32,967 nt of DNA from JBFWIW01 sp050253535 (GTDB taxonomy: Bacteria; Bacillota; Clostridia; Oscillospirales; Oscillospiraceae). Position 1 is the stretch's first letter; every line of letters begins with the position of its first letter. The DNA lies in the NCBI GenBank assembly GCA_050253535.1, contig JBFWIW010000032.1, forward strand, positions 1 to 32,967, in the 5' to 3' direction. The notes under the pieces were generated by a model. That model had not been told where the DNA came from and searched no databases. It saw only the letters and a list, made by a program, of their open reading frames with translations. Positions 32,700-32,967 of the stretch are shown here, in pieces. A program made the position numbers and the translations under genes.

Positions 32700-32967
32700 A
32701 CATTGTCATGTATTTACAGCAAAAAAGATATCGAAAGTTAACATAAAATTACAGAACGACATATAGTATTTAAACATCACAAAAACACTAAATATTGTGT
32801 TAATGTTCATATTGACTATCTTTACCGATCGCTAATCAACGCTTCGGTATAACGGGTTAACATAATGCTGTTAACATAATAATTGGGCATAATATACAAA
32901 ATTGCTAAAAAACTCGGTTTTATGTTGATTATTACTAAGGATTGTAATATATTTATAAATGTTAAGT
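32700..32967. other. AT-rich upstream region with GTTAACATAA repeats
   Basis: No gene is seen. The decamer GTTAACATAA occurs at 32737-32746, 32856-32865 and 32870-32879; the last two extend to GTTAACATAAT and are 14 bp apart. Near the end TTGATT (32925-32930) and TATATT (32948-32953) are separated by 17 nt, a promoter-like pair pointing to a gene just outside the window. Confidence 0.45.
32925..32953 (+). promoter_or_regulatory. Promoter-like element at window end
   Basis: TTGATT (32925-32930), 17 nt, TATATT (32948-32953). It would start transcription near 32960 and serve the next gene beyond the window. Confidence 0.4.

Overview
The window looks like a chromosomal segment from an endospore-forming, Gram-positive anaerobe of the Clostridia, probably near the Oscillospiraceae. 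The clues are a YpeB germination protein, a SpoIID-type sporulation hydrolase, an LTA-synthase-like sulfatase, strong AGGAGG ribosome sites, frequent TTG/GTG starts, sigma-A style promoters, and the queA-tgt-yajC-small membrane protein order typical of that class. No phage, IS element, CRISPR array, tRNA or rRNA gene was found. A run of exactly 100 N (16299-16398) is a scaffold gap, so linkage across it is an assembly inference.

Layout. 1-526 is gene-free. 527-4092 (minus) is gltX, an unknown membrane-anchored protein that overlaps it by 4 nt, and ypeB, whose Shine-Dalgarno lies in a hairpin. 4264-8098 (plus) is an LTA-synthase-like sulfatase, tcdA and mnmA, ending at a strong terminator shared with a convergent rhomboid-like gene (8168-9016, minus) that lacks the protease serine motif and carries a Cys/His-rich tail. 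9312-14796 (plus) is a five-gene operon: lipoprotein binding protein, RbsA-like double ATPase, two RbsC-like permeases and a cyclase/formamidase-family hydrolase. An oxalate/formate-type MFS transporter with its own promoter follows.

After the gap come metK, rlmB and a large membrane protein (18664-21051). I read that protein as a degenerate P1B-type ATPase: the 8-helix layout and P-domain outline are kept, but KTGT of DKTGT, TGE, TGD and GDGxND are lost. An EF-G-like GTPase with unusual G motifs follows. 23331-24152 (minus) is a lipase-like hydrolase.

24401-27172 (minus) is the diaminopimelate/lysine operon asd-dapA-dapB. Its long leader contains a lysine riboswitch (27480-27650) with a consensus promoter upstream and an intrinsic-terminator-like hairpin downstream. 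I recognised it from L-box core sequences shared with the Bacillus subtilis lysC leader. This gives lysine feedback control over the pathway to diaminopimelate, which is needed for peptidoglycan and lysine.

27787-32699 (plus) is a SPOR+SpoIID protein, a 22-bp perfect inverted repeat, then queA-tgt (queuosine tRNA modification), yajC with its own promoter, and a small membrane protein whose Shine-Dalgarno is built into the preceding terminator. The last 268 bases are gene-free, AT-rich, hold repeated GTTAACATAA elements and end with a promoter-like sequence pointing to a gene just outside.

The most unusual items are the pseudo-P-type ATPase, the catalytically degenerate rhomboid, the CUT2 importer coupled to a cyclase-family hydrolase, and two places where a Shine-Dalgarno is sequestered in a hairpin.
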